Origin: Desmodesmus armatus
Taxonomy: Eukaryota > Chlorophyta > Chlorophyceae > Sphaeropleales > Scenedesmaceae
DNA: 64,000 nt
NCBI GenBank assembly: GCA_007449985.2
Contig: VIIQ02000641.1
Location: 124,001 to 188,000, forward strand
Reading direction: 5' to 3'
The notes under the pieces are model-generated. The model did not search any database, had not been told where the DNA came from, and was given only the letters and a program-made list of their open reading frames with translations. This document shows positions 47,675 through 59,587 of this stretch, piece after piece (within the stretch, counting starts at the first letter, position 1; every line of letters starts with the position of its first letter). The position numbers and the translations under genes were made by a program.

Positions 47675-47875
47675 TGCCGTTAGCACAGCGTTAGGCACCG
47701 CCGCGGTACCGCTGACGGCGGTAACGTTAACGGCGGTAACGCCCCCTAGCGCTCATGATCAGCTGAACGGCAGTCAACGCCGTGTTTAACGGCGTTATGG
47801 AAAAACGTTAGCTGGGCATTGAGACCGTTAACGAGCGCTGGCCGCAGCGTTATCAGCGTTAACAGCGTTAAGCTT
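47675..47875. repeat. CGTTA/TAACG motif cluster
   Basis: About fourteen CGTTA or TAACG words in 200 bp, several as palindromes (acgttaacggcggtaacg). There is no ORF and no regular period. Confidence 0.7.
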
Positions 47876-48559
47876 GCAGAGGCACCAGATATCGTATTTG
47901 TCAGCATATGCTGTCGATTTGCCTAGGCCAGGCCTGTAGGAAGTGCTCTAGAGTGATACTGATGGGAGTTGAGGCAGCTGTACTGTCACTGCCGTCAAAA
48001 CGCAGGCACTGATTGTAGCAAGTAGTACTTACAACCCACAACAACACCGACAACACACCACCAGGCTACAAGTTGTAGCTGGAAATGCCATTGTCCAAGG
48101 CCAACAAACACACTCCACAACCACCGCTGTTGCTACCAGAACCACAACAGCACAACACCTACGCCGTACTGCCCAGGCAGCCACAGCTGCCCACTGCAGA
48201 GTATCATGCAGAACATCTGTGTTGAACACACTGCACCCAGCAGTAGCGCACTGCTACAAACCTGTCGTGGCATCCGGCACTCAAGTGATATCACTTATCG
48301 ATGACACCAGCACTAGTATCAGCAGCAGCATCACCTTGGGCGTCTTATGCAGTAACTTACTGCCTGTTGAACAACCGCTCTTGTTTACGGGGTAGCGAAG
48401 GTGCTCTTCTTCCCTGCAAAAATGAACAAACAACAACGTCAGCTGCTGCACTCAAAGACCAGGCCTGGCTGCCGCATAGATGTGTCATCTCAAACTTTGT
48501 ATGTGCGTACTTCCAACTGTGCAAAAACGTCTCTAAATATTTATATGATGTGGCCATCA

Positions 48560-48905
48560 ATTTCTGACACCGCTCGACATCATCGGGTGTCGGGTCGATG
48601 TCCGGCCACGCGATGATTCGATGGCAGGCATCGATCATGCCCGACATCGATGTCTGCCGATGTCCTGACATGGTCCGATGTCCGACATCGGTGTCCGGCT
48701 GTGTCTGTCACCATCCGTTAGCCTGCGCTGTTGGACATCGCGCCAGATGATCCCAGACATCGGTCAGCTGTGTATGGCTTTTCTGCTTAGTGTGATCGCA
48801 CTTCTTGCCTGGTTTCATGTCAAACCTTCATTCAGCTGGGTGGCTACATAGTCAGAAAGGGCTGACAAGCATGGTTGCAAGTGATCGATGGGACATCGGC
48901 GACAT
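48560..48905. repeat. GACATCG/CGATGTC motif cluster
   Basis: About nine copies of GACATCG or its complement, including the palindromic cgacatcgatgtc near 48,650, with irregular spacing and no gene. It lies between copia/minisatellite sequence and the FkbM gene. Confidence 0.7.
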
Positions 48906-49677
48906 CCATATTCAATATTTTAGAGACGAACACGATGCCTTCATCTCCTGTTGCACACCATGTTTGAATCTCCACAACTCTTTTTTCCCTCACCACAGCA
49001 GACGTGTTTTGTTGTGTGGTACCAAAGGAGTGTTGGCCTGCTGTCACCCCTGCATCCGCTGTCTTGTGCTGGTGTACGATCATGTCTGTCTTCAAAGGTG
49101 TGCCCTGAGCATTTTGGATGCTGTAGCATTTAAGACCCTGCGCATGGCACTTAGCTTTCAAGGTTGCTGCTGCAGGGCTGCCGTTCGCTGTTTCAAAGCT
49201 ACTGTGAACGCATCGGACGTTTTGTTCTGCCGCAGTGCGGCACTGACAGCACGCTGCTTGGTGTCAGCCGTGACCATTGTTGACGACAGTTGCCCCATCA
49301 GGCCACTGACTGTGCTGCTGCATCGTTTTCGGCTGCACCCCCCTGTTTCTACCCCGCTAGTCAGCTGCTGAGCAGAGGCGAGGCCAGGTACAGCACTGCA
49401 CTTGTCTTGACAAATCATGCTGGTCCCCCAAGCCCAGGATCTCCCAGCTCTGAGTGCTAGTGGCAGCTTTGACATGTGTGTTACACAGTGATCCAGAATA
49501 CTTTTTGGGGGTACTGAAATGCAAATTTCCGCGACAAACAAAACAAACAGAACCGAGGTCTCTGTCTCTGTCGCAATATCACACTTTTTCCCTCTTCCCC
49601 TCTTCCTCTATCTCTAGAATGGGGGCAATCATTCAGGTTGCCGCCCATCATCACCATCTGTCGACCGTCATCACCAG
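48906..49677. other. No recognised gene; region 3' of the FkbM gene
   Basis: ORFs on both strands lack motifs. A pyrimidine-rich tract at 49,577-49,617 sits just downstream of the minus-strand FkbM gene and may belong to its 3' flank. Confidence 0.4.
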
Positions 49678-50649
49678 CTAGTGTTCAGATCTGGAACACA
49701 CAATATTCCATTCACCACATGCACAGTTGTTGATTTCGCTGGCACATGTGAAGCCATGTTGCTCAAGAACTTCCACTGCCGTTGTGCAGTTATTTGGGGT
49801 CAGATGTTGCCCAGCAAATTCGTGGTGGTATAAGTACGAACTGTGGAGTTGGCACTCAAGCCTGACATGCTGGACCTTGTTGAGTTGCTGTGCAACACTC
49901 AGCAACAATGCGACGTCCATGCCCTGAGCGTCAATGTCAAGTCTGCCAATGTGCTTGAACCAGCTGACCACCAAGGATAGCGCTATTGCTGGGTAATGGC
50001 GCACACCTTTGACCTGCTCGATGCTCTGACACACAAAGCACGCTTCAGCGGACTCCGCAAATGTGGCTTGAAAACCAGCAGCGCTTGGGTAGGCAGTATC
50101 CCACCTTCTCCACTGTGTTGCAGGTTTGCTTGCGAGCAAATGCTCGCATAAGACCCCACCATCCTGCTTATACCTGCCCCTGTCTGTTGCAGCATTGCTG
50201 GGTGTCAGCGCTGAGGAACAACCGCCCGCAGAGTGTAGGAAAAAGACAGCCAGCTCCTGTGTCATTGGGGCTGCTATGAAAGGCAAAATAATCCGTGTCT
50301 CCGACACTGTTTGCTGCACTGTTGGGTCAAATTCAACCCATACTTCGTCAGCCTTGCGTGCTTCTGGGGTCAACACTCCAACTTTTATGTTCACGGGACG
50401 ATCACCGATGGTCCTTGCCAGCCGTTCGAGGTCAGGGATTGGAAAAGGCACACCAGAGTTGCTTGTGGCATCGTTGAAAGAGCCCTTCCTGCCACCAAAG
50501 CTGATGGAACTAGCTGAGGTGTAGAGGGAGTTGGAATGGCTGACGGTCACAAGCAGGATGACAACAGCAAATGCTGAGGCCAACGAATAAAACACTGCCT
50601 GAGCGCACAGCCTCGAAACCGAGGCCCCGGGGCATGTAGAAGTGTGCAT
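49678..50649 (-). CDS. FkbM-like methyltransferase with a Golgi-type leader
   Basis: A single open frame of 323 residues, ATG at 50,649, TAG at 49,678-49,680. Residues 1-66 match the first 69 of the STELLO-like protein at 33,598, including the membrane segment (AVFYSLASAFAVVILLVTV) and GGRKGSF. From PFPIPDL onward the protein differs. The C-terminal part has HIGRLDIDAQGMDVALLLSV, resembling the FkbM LKIDVEG-x-E box, then VQHVRLECQL and VEVLEQHGFTC, as in SAM-dependent FkbM methyltransferases. The expected product is a membrane-anchored, lumenal methyltransferase that may act on glycans (inference). No intron is needed, unlike the STELLO gene. The frame is also open upstream of the ATG, but this start gives the shared leader. 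Confidence 0.7.
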   Translation of the reverse strand: MHTSTCPGASVSRLCAQAVFYSLASAFAVVILLVTVSHSNSLYTSASSISFGGRKGSFNDATSNSGVPFPIPDLERLARTIGDRPVNIKVGVLTPEARKADEVWVEFDPTVQQTVSETRIILPFIAAPMTQELAVFFLHSAGGCSSALTPSNAATDRGRYKQDGGVLCEHLLASKPATQWRRWDTAYPSAAGFQATFAESAEACFVCQSIEQVKGVRHYPAIALSLVVSWFKHIGRLDIDAQGMDVALLLSVAQQLNKVQHVRLECQLHSSYLYHHEFAGQHLTPNNCTTAVEVLEQHGFTCASEINNCACGEWNIVCSRSEH

Positions 50650-51490
50650 GGTGCTGTGTGAGGGGCGTGGCCGGCCCTCTCTTCGTGTTATGCGTATGAC
50701 CAGCTGCCTTTGAGAGGCACACTGCGCGTCCCGACTCTCCACTGTCCAAGGGGTTCTCCAATCGCCCGAAGGCGGAAAAGGAACGAGAGGCCAAGCTCGA
50801 CCGGAAAGGGCAGGTCGTTTGCGAAAACAGCATAGAACGGCAGGGAAGCAGTTCGCCCGTAGGGGGGGGGGGCACTGAGGGCAAGACAACAATAGTTGTT
50901 AGAATCAGGCTGAGGGTAGCGTTTTACTGAACCCGGTACACACTGTTTCTTTAATTTTATGTAAATTTTGCAAAACGCTCCACACGAAAATGTAACACTG
51001 TGTCACGGGTGAAATTGCTCACCCCCCAGTGGCCCTAGATAACTATCCTGAATTTCACGGCAAGTGCTGCTTGCTGCCCCCCCCCCCTCACCACCGTGTG
51101 ACACTTTCCCTGCAGACTCTGCCAGAGCAGTTCAGACCTCAGTTGCTCCCAGCCCCTGAGTTGCCTCCAAACTTATTCCGCCCCTTGCTCATCCCCCCCC
51201 CCCCCGAAACAGGGTGTACCGGGTTCACCCTAATAACACCGCATCCAAAAAGCCCTATAACTCGAAAAATGATCTTAAAGTAGGGTGCGTGAAAGTTGTT
51301 TGGCCGATCTTGCCATATATGTCTTGCAGCGGTGGCTTGAAGCGGATCCGTCCTTGTCCCGATGCCTGATGGCCGTTGAAATGGCCGGGATACAATATTA
51401 TTGTGTATGTTATTCTGACTTTTTGATATAGCTTATATATTGTACAAGCTTATATACTGTACTTGTACACTGGTATACAGTACCCGGTAT
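50470..51490 (-). repeat. Leader repeat, copy 2 (inverted)
   Basis: Inverted partner of 32,830-33,800, carrying the FkbM gene's 5' end and upstream region. The poly-C runs near 51,078 and 51,195 vary from copy 1. The far edge (51,230-51,490) contains the mariner-type segment shared with 44.9 kb. Confidence 0.85.
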
Positions 51491-52328
51491 CAGGGGTCTA
51501 CCATGCATGCGATGAGTCATAGCCCTTCAGTCATTCCGAATGTTGGTAACATCCGGGTGATTACCACGAGCAGTACTGCAGTATGCACCTAGGCAACAGC
51601 ACTCTGGCATTGGGCCGAGCGACTGACATGCAGCAGCACAGCGCAGTGCAGTGCAGTGCAGCAAACTCTGCTACTTCACGCATTAACTGAAATCAGCCGG
51701 CAAACGGTTAGGAGCTCTCTGTCTATATCTATTAGCACCATTGCTACCATGTCAGCTGTCTGTAGCCTCTCCTACCAAGGCCTTGCCCATGCTAGATTGC
51801 AGTGCAGTTGCATGCTAGAGCGTCACACTGTCAGCAGCTGCACAAACACAAAGTCTGTCCAGGTCAAGGAAAGCCTACACTGCATTACAATGCCTGCACT
51901 GGACGAGTACCTGAAGTGGCTTTTTGCGGGTTCGGACAGTTCGGACATGCACGCGCGCCATAGTATTTCAAGGTTCAGACAGTTCGGACGGGTCCTTGAA
52001 AGTGTAAAACAGGTATTGATTGAAACAAGGGGGAAGGGAGCAGAAAATAGGTTGGGGACACCATCCCGAGAAAGTTCAAACGGCCCGAGACACCCCCCCC
52101 CCCCACGCCCTCCCCCTTACCCCGTAAAGGTGCGTTTCAGGGCCCCACGATGGTTGATGTGCATGTTAACATATGTAGCATAGTTTCTACACCCTCAGAA
52201 CCGTGCTCCAAGCTCCCCTGAGGCCTGGTTTCGGAACAGTGATCTCAAGATCGATCAATGGTGCTTTGCATCCTGAAATCGACCCCAGAGTGCTCAACAG
52301 CATTGCACGTACATCCTTATGTTACCAA
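51491..52328. other. No recognised gene
   Basis: Contains a 175-codon plus ORF without a motif, gcagt repeats at 51,640-51,660, and paired ttcggacagttcggac words at 51,931-51,947 and about 51,975-51,990. The same 16-base word recurs at 61,472-61,487. A poly-C run lies at 52,091-52,104. Confidence 0.4.
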
Positions 52329-52625
52329 AATACATTGACATGACTCTGCAATGCTTTACTGTTACTGTTACTGTAACATTACATCAAGCCAACCAACATA
52401 TGGGGCCACTGCCCTCAAACGCCAGCCACCACCGCTGTGCTGCCGCCTTTCTCAGCCTGGAGGTTGCCTAATATGTATTGTAAGGCTACACAAAGGCTTG
52501 CATTCGATTATATGTGATGTAGGCTTCGAAATGAGCAGCTTACGAGGTCAAACGGGCTGCAAACAGAAACGTCACTGAACCCTGTGAAGAAAGTTCAACT
52601 GGCCCAAGACCACCACCCGCCTCCC

Positions 52626-52629
<4 letters not shown>
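52329..52629. repeat. Long direct repeat flanking the LINE, left copy (301 bp)
   Basis: Matches 60,855-61,130 with a handful of substitutions and one extra tract of about 24 bp (ttactg repeats near 52,357-52,380). It abuts the (AG)n tail of the LINE. It is best read as a very long target-site duplication. Confidence 0.8.

Positions 52630-52722
<93 letters not shown>
52629..52722 (-). repeat. (AG)n tract at the LINE 3' end
   Basis: About 47 AG units. On the LINE's coding strand this is a (TC)n tail, located between the short 3' UTR (52,723-52,829) and the left flanking repeat. Confidence 0.9.
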
Positions 52723-52723
<1 letters not shown>

Positions 52724-52829
52724 GCGGAGTGCCAGGCACACCGCGTTGTTTTAGGGGGAGAACATGTGTGACTGCTCTGCAGTCGCCACGTCCCCACCAT
52801 GCCCCCAGGTGCAACAGACACCCTAGGGG

Positions 52830-54003
52830 TCAAGGGGGTTGTTTAAGCTTTCTTCTCTTCCTGTGTGAGGTTTCATTTTGGAAGTGCACTTCGTTTTTCC
52901 TTTTGCTCCATGTTGATCTGGCGTATGTTTGTGCATTTTTGATGACTGCATGTCTTGTGTTCCATATTTCTTCCACATGTCTACCTGCCAGGTGGTGCAG
53001 TCTTTTCAGCAGTCTAGGCGATGCTGGTCCTACAACTCCCAGTCCTTTCAGCTTTTCTTCTGTGTTTTTATATATGCAGCCGGACACTCCTAGCATAATT
53101 GTGGTGAGTTTTACTTCCGCTTTGGGGTCGAATATCTGTAATGCTTTCATCAGACGGTCGTGCTGACGTTCTGCTCGTGTTTCCTGCTGAGACGGGTCTG
53201 TATCTCTGCAATACTTGATCTTTAGCAGCTCGTAACTCCTGGCGTGGTTCTCTGTCCGCACGAGCATGGCGTCTGGTTTGCAGTGCGCACTGATTCGGCG
53301 CTTCATCCCTACAGGCATATCTTTCGGGAGGGCGGCGAGAGGGATTCGGCTGTTGCTTTTCATGATCGCGCATCTTCTGCTCAAACCTACATCGCTCATA
53401 GCCAGTTCCTTTGCTCTATCTCCGTCGTTGATCGCCTGTACGATCAGGGAGCCCGCGTCGTTGTGCCTCTTGGTGACCGCCCCGGACAGCGCCGGGCAAG
53501 CACTCAATGCGTGGTGTCCGCCATCCTGTTGGCCACAGAGTGGGCAGCTGTCGGTGCTGCTTAACTTGTATCTATTTAGCAGTTTGTTGGTCGGCAGCAG
53601 GCCCCATCTGTATTGAAGAATGAGTTTGCGTTTTCTTTGCAGGACTTGGTTGTTGTTCATGAAAAGGTGGCTGTATTTTGGGTGTACGTTTTTGGTTTGG
53701 TCGGCCCATGCGCTGTAGTACACAGTTGACGTGTTTGCGCTACCCAGGGCGCAGTCCTGTTTTGCTTTGTTTTTCAGAGTTTCTGCCAAATTTGCAATGG
53801 GGGTGTGTTCGCGCCTGGTATCCGTCTTGGTGACAACCTCTTCAATGGAGTACGGCCAGAAGTAGGTTTCTCTTGCATTACTCTGTACTTTAGAAGTGAT
53901 GGTTGGTTCTTGTTTTTCTTTGGCCACTTGCACTGCCATGTGATCCGCCATCTCGTTACCATATACACCTATATGGCTTGTGTCTTTCAAAGGTGTAAGG
54001 TTG
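52830..54003 (-). pseudogene. LINE ORF, C-terminal part: RNase H end, CCHC, restriction-like endonuclease
   Basis: The frame is entered by a shift near 54,000 and begins inside RNase H at SHIGVYGNEMADHMA, with the fourth catalytic Asp. CPLCGQQDGGHHALSAC (about 53,495-53,548) is the CCHC found before the restriction-like endonuclease of R2-type LINEs. KPDAMLV and YELLKIKY (about 53,205-53,282) match its PD...E..KY core. A basic tail ([10 protein letters not shown]) ends at TGA 52,830-52,832. Together with the APE domain at the other end this gives two endonucleases in one element, the Dualen/RandI architecture. Confidence 0.75.
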
Positions 54004-54682
54004 CTTGCGACTGTCGCAGCCGTTGCACTATATCTGTCAGCAAGCTATGATGCCGGTGCTCTCGCATATCTTGTGGGTTGGTTATCATCTTGTGTATTTG
54101 ATACATGGACGTCTGGCTGTCTGTGGCTATGTGGATCTCTTCCTTTGGGCCAGGTTTAGCCAGTACATAGGCTTCCCTTATACCCACTAGCTCTGCCCGT
54201 GTGATGGTATTGACGTTGGGCAAGTACCTATCGTTTTGCGCTGCGCAGGAGCCTCCTGTGATGGTGCAGTTGGTTGTGTGAGCGCAGGCTTCGCTGGCAT
54301 GGTTATCTGCTGGTTTGTATATAGCTGCCGCTATGCTGACCCCTTTGCCTTCTTTCTTGATGGCGCTGCCATCAGTGTAGTAGAAGTCTCTCCAGTCAAA
54401 GCGTAGAGGTGGGGGTGTGTTGGTTTCTTGTGGAGAGCATTTTGAGATGTCTGGTGCTTGCCATCCCTCTTGTGGGTCTGGTGCTGGGGCTGCCCAAGTT
54501 GAGTTTTTGAAGGCTTTGGTGCGTGGAAGGCGCCTTTGCGTCCAGATTTGCTCTGGCGACCAGTCATTTGGATGGCATTGTATGCGCACTACGTGCTTGC
54601 TAGTTGCTCGTTGTCCCTTCAGGTGGGAAGTGCAAAGGCGTGACATACTGTACAGCCAGCTATGGTCAGATGTGTGCTTGGG
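53987..54682 (-). pseudogene. LINE ORF: RNase H domain
   Basis: After the in-frame TGA at 54,683-54,685 the same frame continues with PKHTSDHSWLYSMSRLC. Then come the RNase H catalytic blocks YYTDGSA (Asp 1), ITRAELVGIREA (Glu) and IHIATDSQTSMYQI (Asp 2), before the frame is lost near 54,000. RNase H removes the RNA strand during target-primed reverse transcription. Confidence 0.8.
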
Positions 54683-56473
54683 TCAACGAGATGCGTACCC
54701 TTCAGTATTACCAACGCTTACGATGTGCAGCCCCCATTTGGAGGGAGTCTGTTTTTGGAAGGGGGATGTGCCGGGGGCATCCCTGTGCATGGCCGTGTGT
54801 GGGATGGTCAACAGCCCGCGGCACCAGCCTTTGTACCTCTGCAGTGTAGAGCTGTATGGGTTGCCCTTGTCTCCGTTGAATGGGAGCGCTAGGACAGTGA
54901 GGGTGGGGGTCCGTGTATGTTGGGCGCTTTGCAGGGCCCATGCAAGGGCTCTTTGGGCTTGCTTTGTGTCGCATGGTGGAGTCGCAAGTGACAGCCCTGT
55001 CCACCTGACAGAGAGGCTGTCGTAGCTGGCTCCGAAGGCTGCATCTTCAGCATGCTCGGTCCGGAAGTGACGGGTGGTGGGGTGCACTGTGAAGGGCGTT
55101 GTCATGCGTTCAGTGGCTTCTTGGAATGTGTTCAGGATGATGGCTTTCAGGTTCGGTGAGATCGTGTTGTCTATATTTTGTTGTTTGTTGTTCTTTTTGC
55201 CATAAATGCTGTATCTGGTGCACAATTTTGCGATTTCGTTTTCTGTTGAATCTTGTGGTGAGTTCTGTTGGTGGCGCTGAGACAGGTGACAGAGAGTCTG
55301 CGGTGTAAGCATGCCACAGCACGCGCCATCCGGCTGGTACACACATGCCGCCGTGACTGTGGTCAGTGTAGGCCCGCTCCTCTTTGGGGGGGCTTGGCAG
55401 ACTGATCCCCTCCACTGTCCTCATTGCAATTCAATTGCACAAGTTGTGCTCTTGCCTTGGGGGTGGATGTCCACATGTGGATTGATGGGCGCCGGGTGAA
55501 TGTGAATTTGCTTCCGGATGGTGTCTCCTAGTGTCACGTCATAGAGGCGTTCACTCGCTCGTTGTTGGTTGCTCTGCGCTGTCGCACGGCTCTCAGGTCG
55601 TACTTCGCGGGGCATGGTACCGGCACCCAGCAGGATGTCCAGTGCTTGAATTGCTTCTTCTGTCCCGGTTGCCCTTACTGTTTCTGTTGGTTCTGGGCAG
55701 GGTTTGATCCTGACTTTGAACAGTGTCAGCTTGTCCTTGTCTTCTGCAGACAGCTCACCTGCTTGGCATTCCCAGCACTTGCCATTGGTGTACTGGTTGT
55801 TCCGTCGCGTATGCGGACCGTGGCCTATGCAGGTTGTGTGGCAGACCCGATTACATGATGTACATTGCAGGATATCCTGGTCATACTTTTCTGTCGGCTC
55901 ATATTGTAGGGGGGTGATGTCTGTCCAGCAGCATTCACATGGCCGTGTCAAGTTTAGCAGTGCTTTGTCAGCAAATGTGGCTGGGGTGGCAGTCTGAATC
56001 TCGTAGCCCATGATGGTTTGCAGCTCTGCCGCCCAGCCCGGCATTATGGCTTCTTTCCACTTTACTATCACTTGCTCCTGAGTTTCGCCTTGTTGACGGC
56101 GCCGTTTGCCTTTGCCTATGTGCTTTGTTGCCTGGGCCAATCCCTCTACTGAGACAATCTCATCCGTTGAGGGGTCCATGTATGTGGTGTATAGCTTGAG
56201 AGCTGCATCGGGTGTGGATTTCATGGCCTTGAATGCAGCGTAACCTGTCTGTGCTTTAGGGGTTCTGCTGGGATAGGTTTGTCCACCTTGGCGAATATTG
56301 GCTGTTTGGTGGGTCCGTGCCTGGGTTAGTTTGTTTTTGTACGTGTCCAGGGTGTCCCGCATTTCTAGCAGTGGGGTAAGGGACTGGACCTTGTAGTTTG
56401 AGAGTAGTTCCAGAGGTGTGCGTGGCTTGCTTGTGGGGTTGGTCGGCCATCTTACTTTGAGAGTTTGGAGCAC
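54683..56473 (-). pseudogene. LINE ORF: post-RT region with PHD finger
   Basis: One frame with an in-frame TGA at 55,421-55,423 and another at 54,683-54,685. A PHD-type Cys/His cluster lies at about 55,760-55,940 (CCWTD, then CTSCNRVCHTTC, then CWEC). PHD fingers in LINE proteins may direct integration to chromatin marks (family knowledge; not shown here). The rest is unrecognised linker. Confidence 0.65.
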
Positions 56474-56547
56474 CTGTGGGTGGAGTGGAACTGGTGTTGC
56501 AGGTGTCTGGGGTGTTGCTGTTTGTTCACCGGTGGCAAGAGTGTGGG

Positions 56548-57200
56548 CTAGTCGCCCCCAAGCTCTTTGATGCTTTTTTTGACAAGGCGGCTGCTCACCA
56601 GCCTTCGTAGGTGGGAGGGTGGAAGGACGTGTGTCCTGTTTGGAGACAGTAGTTGCTCTATCCTGTTTACTCCGATGTGTTGTAAGAGGTATATGTCTCG
56701 TATGAGTTGGGTGTCTAGGCTGTCTGGTACCGCTGCTGCAATTGCCTGTGGTATGTTGGTGAGTTGAGAGGGGATGTGGTACTCTTTGGCGCCCCGTTGC
56801 AGAGTCTGTCCCACCTTTTCAAAGGACATCAATTGCCGCACTCGCAGGCTGTGCTTGAGCAGGTGTGGAAGGTGCTGTGTCATGACTACATCCACTCCTT
56901 GTAGTTGCATATAAAGCATTGCTTGTGTTATGACCCCTAATGCACCCGGCGCATTTAAAGAGCGGGTCAGTCTCTGGATGTTGCACACCGTTTGTTCTGT
57001 CTCCAAGGAGTGACATCCTAGGCCACCTTGACTTTTGCTGAGGTGGGCCGCTGCTGACGACATGTGTACAGGCAGGCGGTAGGCTTGTTTGGTGGCACGT
57101 GTGAGCAGTGAGTCGAGGCTCTTGATCTCTGCTCGGGTGTAAGGGCTGGCAACAAATGGGTAGGCTATGGATGTGCGGAGTGATGTTTCTATGATGCGTT
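56548..57200 (-). pseudogene. LINE ORF: RT thumb/connector region
   Basis: A third frame carries SKSQGGLGCHSLETEQ, the GGLG box typical just after LINE reverse transcriptases, and helical sequence up to GGD and a stop at 56,548. The entry near 57,200 and exit near 56,575 are both at A/T homopolymers. Confidence 0.65.
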
Positions 57201-58162
57201 GTTTTTGTCACCAGTGGTCAGGGGGCTGCTCTTCAGGTGTTGAACACGAGAGCGGATGTCCTTCAGAGTGGCTGCAAGTTGCGGCTTGTAGTTGAGGTCG
57301 ATTGTGAGGAGGACGCCTAGGTGCTTGAAGGGAGAGGTGGGTGGGAGGAGAGTTACGCTCTGGGTGTCTGCGCCAGGGGCTCGAAGGCTGCATGGTTCAG
57401 GGGCTAGCCTAACTGCACCCAACATGGTTCTTAATCGTTCCTCATCATATGGGTGTGTAGGCAAGCTGCCATGTAGAGCTCCAGTGATCTGGCTTTTGGT
57501 CGCATTGACCTGCAGCTTACCCCACTCTGCATATGCTGCTAGCTTTCGGGCTTGGTGTTTCATGTTGGCCAGTCCTTGTTTACCTCCAGTGATTACGTTC
57601 AAATCGTCAGCATAGGTGTTGTCAGTCATCTGGTGTTGGTCCTGAAGTTTGGGGTCGTGCGCCAATGCCCCAAACTTGTAGCCCTTGTTGCCTGCCCTTA
57701 GCCACCTCAGCAGTGGCTCCATATACAGTATGAACAGGAATGGAGAGAGGCTGTCACCTTGGATGGTGCCCCGTCCAAAATCAAGTGGGTCTAGGTCTCC
57801 ATGGGGGGTCCGCACCACTGTGCGTGCGTTGGTGTAGAGGTCTTTGACAGTTTCTATGGCATCTGTTGGGAACCCCAGGTCATACAGTATCATGAGCAGC
57901 TTCCTGTGTGAGATGGTGTCAAATGCTTCTGTCATGTCAGTGAACAGCAAGAAAATGTCTTGCTTTGTGAGCAGTGCGTCTTCCATGGCCATGATCATCA
58001 TCTCAATCTGTTGGGCCGTAGCCCGTTTGTTCCTGAAACCCCCTTGCGACGCTGTGAGGAAGCCTGATCTTTCAGCTCTGTCCGTCATCGCCATTGTTAC
58101 TAAGATGATAGTATCATCTTGGTCCACAGCTTGTACATTGTGTTTTCCAGTCCTATGCGTCT
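57189..58162 (-). pseudogene. LINE reverse transcriptase, catalytic part
   Basis: Motifs in order: SQGGFRNKRATAQQIEM, LFTDMTEAFDTISHRKL, IQGDSLSPFLFILYMEPLL and TYADDLNVITGG. The YADD codons lie at 57,603-57,614. It is a non-LTR reverse transcriptase. The frame is entered after a TAG (58,163-58,165) and a shift near 58,130, and is lost in an A5 run near 57,195. Confidence 0.9.
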
Positions 58163-59587
58163 CTAGTACTTAAGTGGCGTGCCCTTGTTCTTGTACAGCA
58201 ATATTGTAGTGGATTCTTTCCAGGAGTCAGGGGTCAGCCCTGTTGTCCACATGATCTTCACCATGTTGTGGAGTGTTCTATGGGCAGTGGGCGGGAGGGT
58301 GCGTAAAATTTCGTTCGGAATGCCGTCCGGCCCCGGGCATGTTCCCAAGCGCAAAGCAGCGAGGCATCTGTGGAAGGCAAATTCATCGTCAATCAGGTCG
58401 TACATCCATGTCCTGTCGTGCAGTTCGGGTTGCGACATCATCCCATTGTATGCGGCAAACCCCGGGGTGTCGAAGGGGTACGCCCTATTAACGTGGGGAA
58501 GGTACTCCATGGGGGTATTCAAGTCGTCTGGGTTTGCTAGTTTGCGTGAGTAGTAGTCTGTCATCTCCGCTTTGATCGTCTGCGCGTCCGTGGTCACTGC
58601 GCCAGTCGCGGTTTTCAATGCCCGCAGGGCAAGGCGGGGAGTGGGCTGGTGGCGTCCTGTGGCGATTCTATTGCCTATTTTTTGGCGCTTTTCGGCCAGT
58701 TCTTGGCTTTGTTTGGCTGCTTGCTGGGCCCACAGTCGAGGGTGCTCATCATCAATGGCGTTGAGCTTGTGCTTCAGTGTGGTGTACGCAGCTCTCAATG
58801 TAGCGAGCGCGGGTTCCCCTTGGTGGCGTTGAGCCCTTTCATGCACAGCTTCTTGCAGCAACGGCTGTTCGAACTCATCAGGCAGATGCATGTCTTCAGC
58901 TGTGGCGGTCCTTATCATCCTGAGTTGTGTTGAGGCTTCTTTTTTGGCCGCGATGATACTCTTGCGTTGTTTGGCGATCGTTCGCGGGCAGTGGTGGCCA
59001 CGGGTTGCAGCTGGGTCTATTGTGATGGTAGCGCATGTGGTGAGGGCTATAGAGTGTGACTGTTCGAGCGCATCTGTGATCTGCTTGCCAAGGGCATTCA
59101 CAACATCCCTTGTTTGGGTTTGGTCTATGTGGGTCAGTGGCTGCGGCTTTGTGGCGTTAGGGCAAGATGTTTCTACTTCATTCCAATGCGGCCTGACCTG
59201 TGTCTTGACAATGCGGTCAGTGTTGCCCGCCAGGTCACCCCAGAGTTGTGCTTGTGTGCTGGCAAGCGCGTGGCGTAAGGCTCTTGTGTCTGTGGGGGCC
59301 ATTGGTGTTTTGAGTTTCGTAACGGGATGTGTTGCTGTGGTGGGGGTCAGGGGTGGCAGGACCCCTAGTTGCATGTATTGTATCTTGGCAATCAGTACAT
59401 CGTGGTCAAGGTTTGTGCCAGCCATACTTTGTGTTTCAGTTTGTGTGTGCAGCAGAGGTTTCAAACTGAGTATGTCATCCAGGCGACTGTAGGGGGTGCT
59501 ATCAGCTCCCTTTCTGTAGGTGAGGCTCCTTGCTGTGCCCTGAACAGGGGCGTCGAGCGCAATCAGGCCGTTGGCTGCTATGAAATC
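58163..59587 (-). pseudogene. LINE: APE C-terminus and RT N-terminal region
   Basis: Directly after the TGA at 59,588-59,590 the same frame gives DFIAANGLIALD and SRLDDILSL, the end of the APE-type endonuclease. A long linker and the RT start follow: GTCPGPDGIPNEILRTL and ESTTILLYKNKGTPLKY. It ends at TAG 58,163-58,165. Confidence 0.8.
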
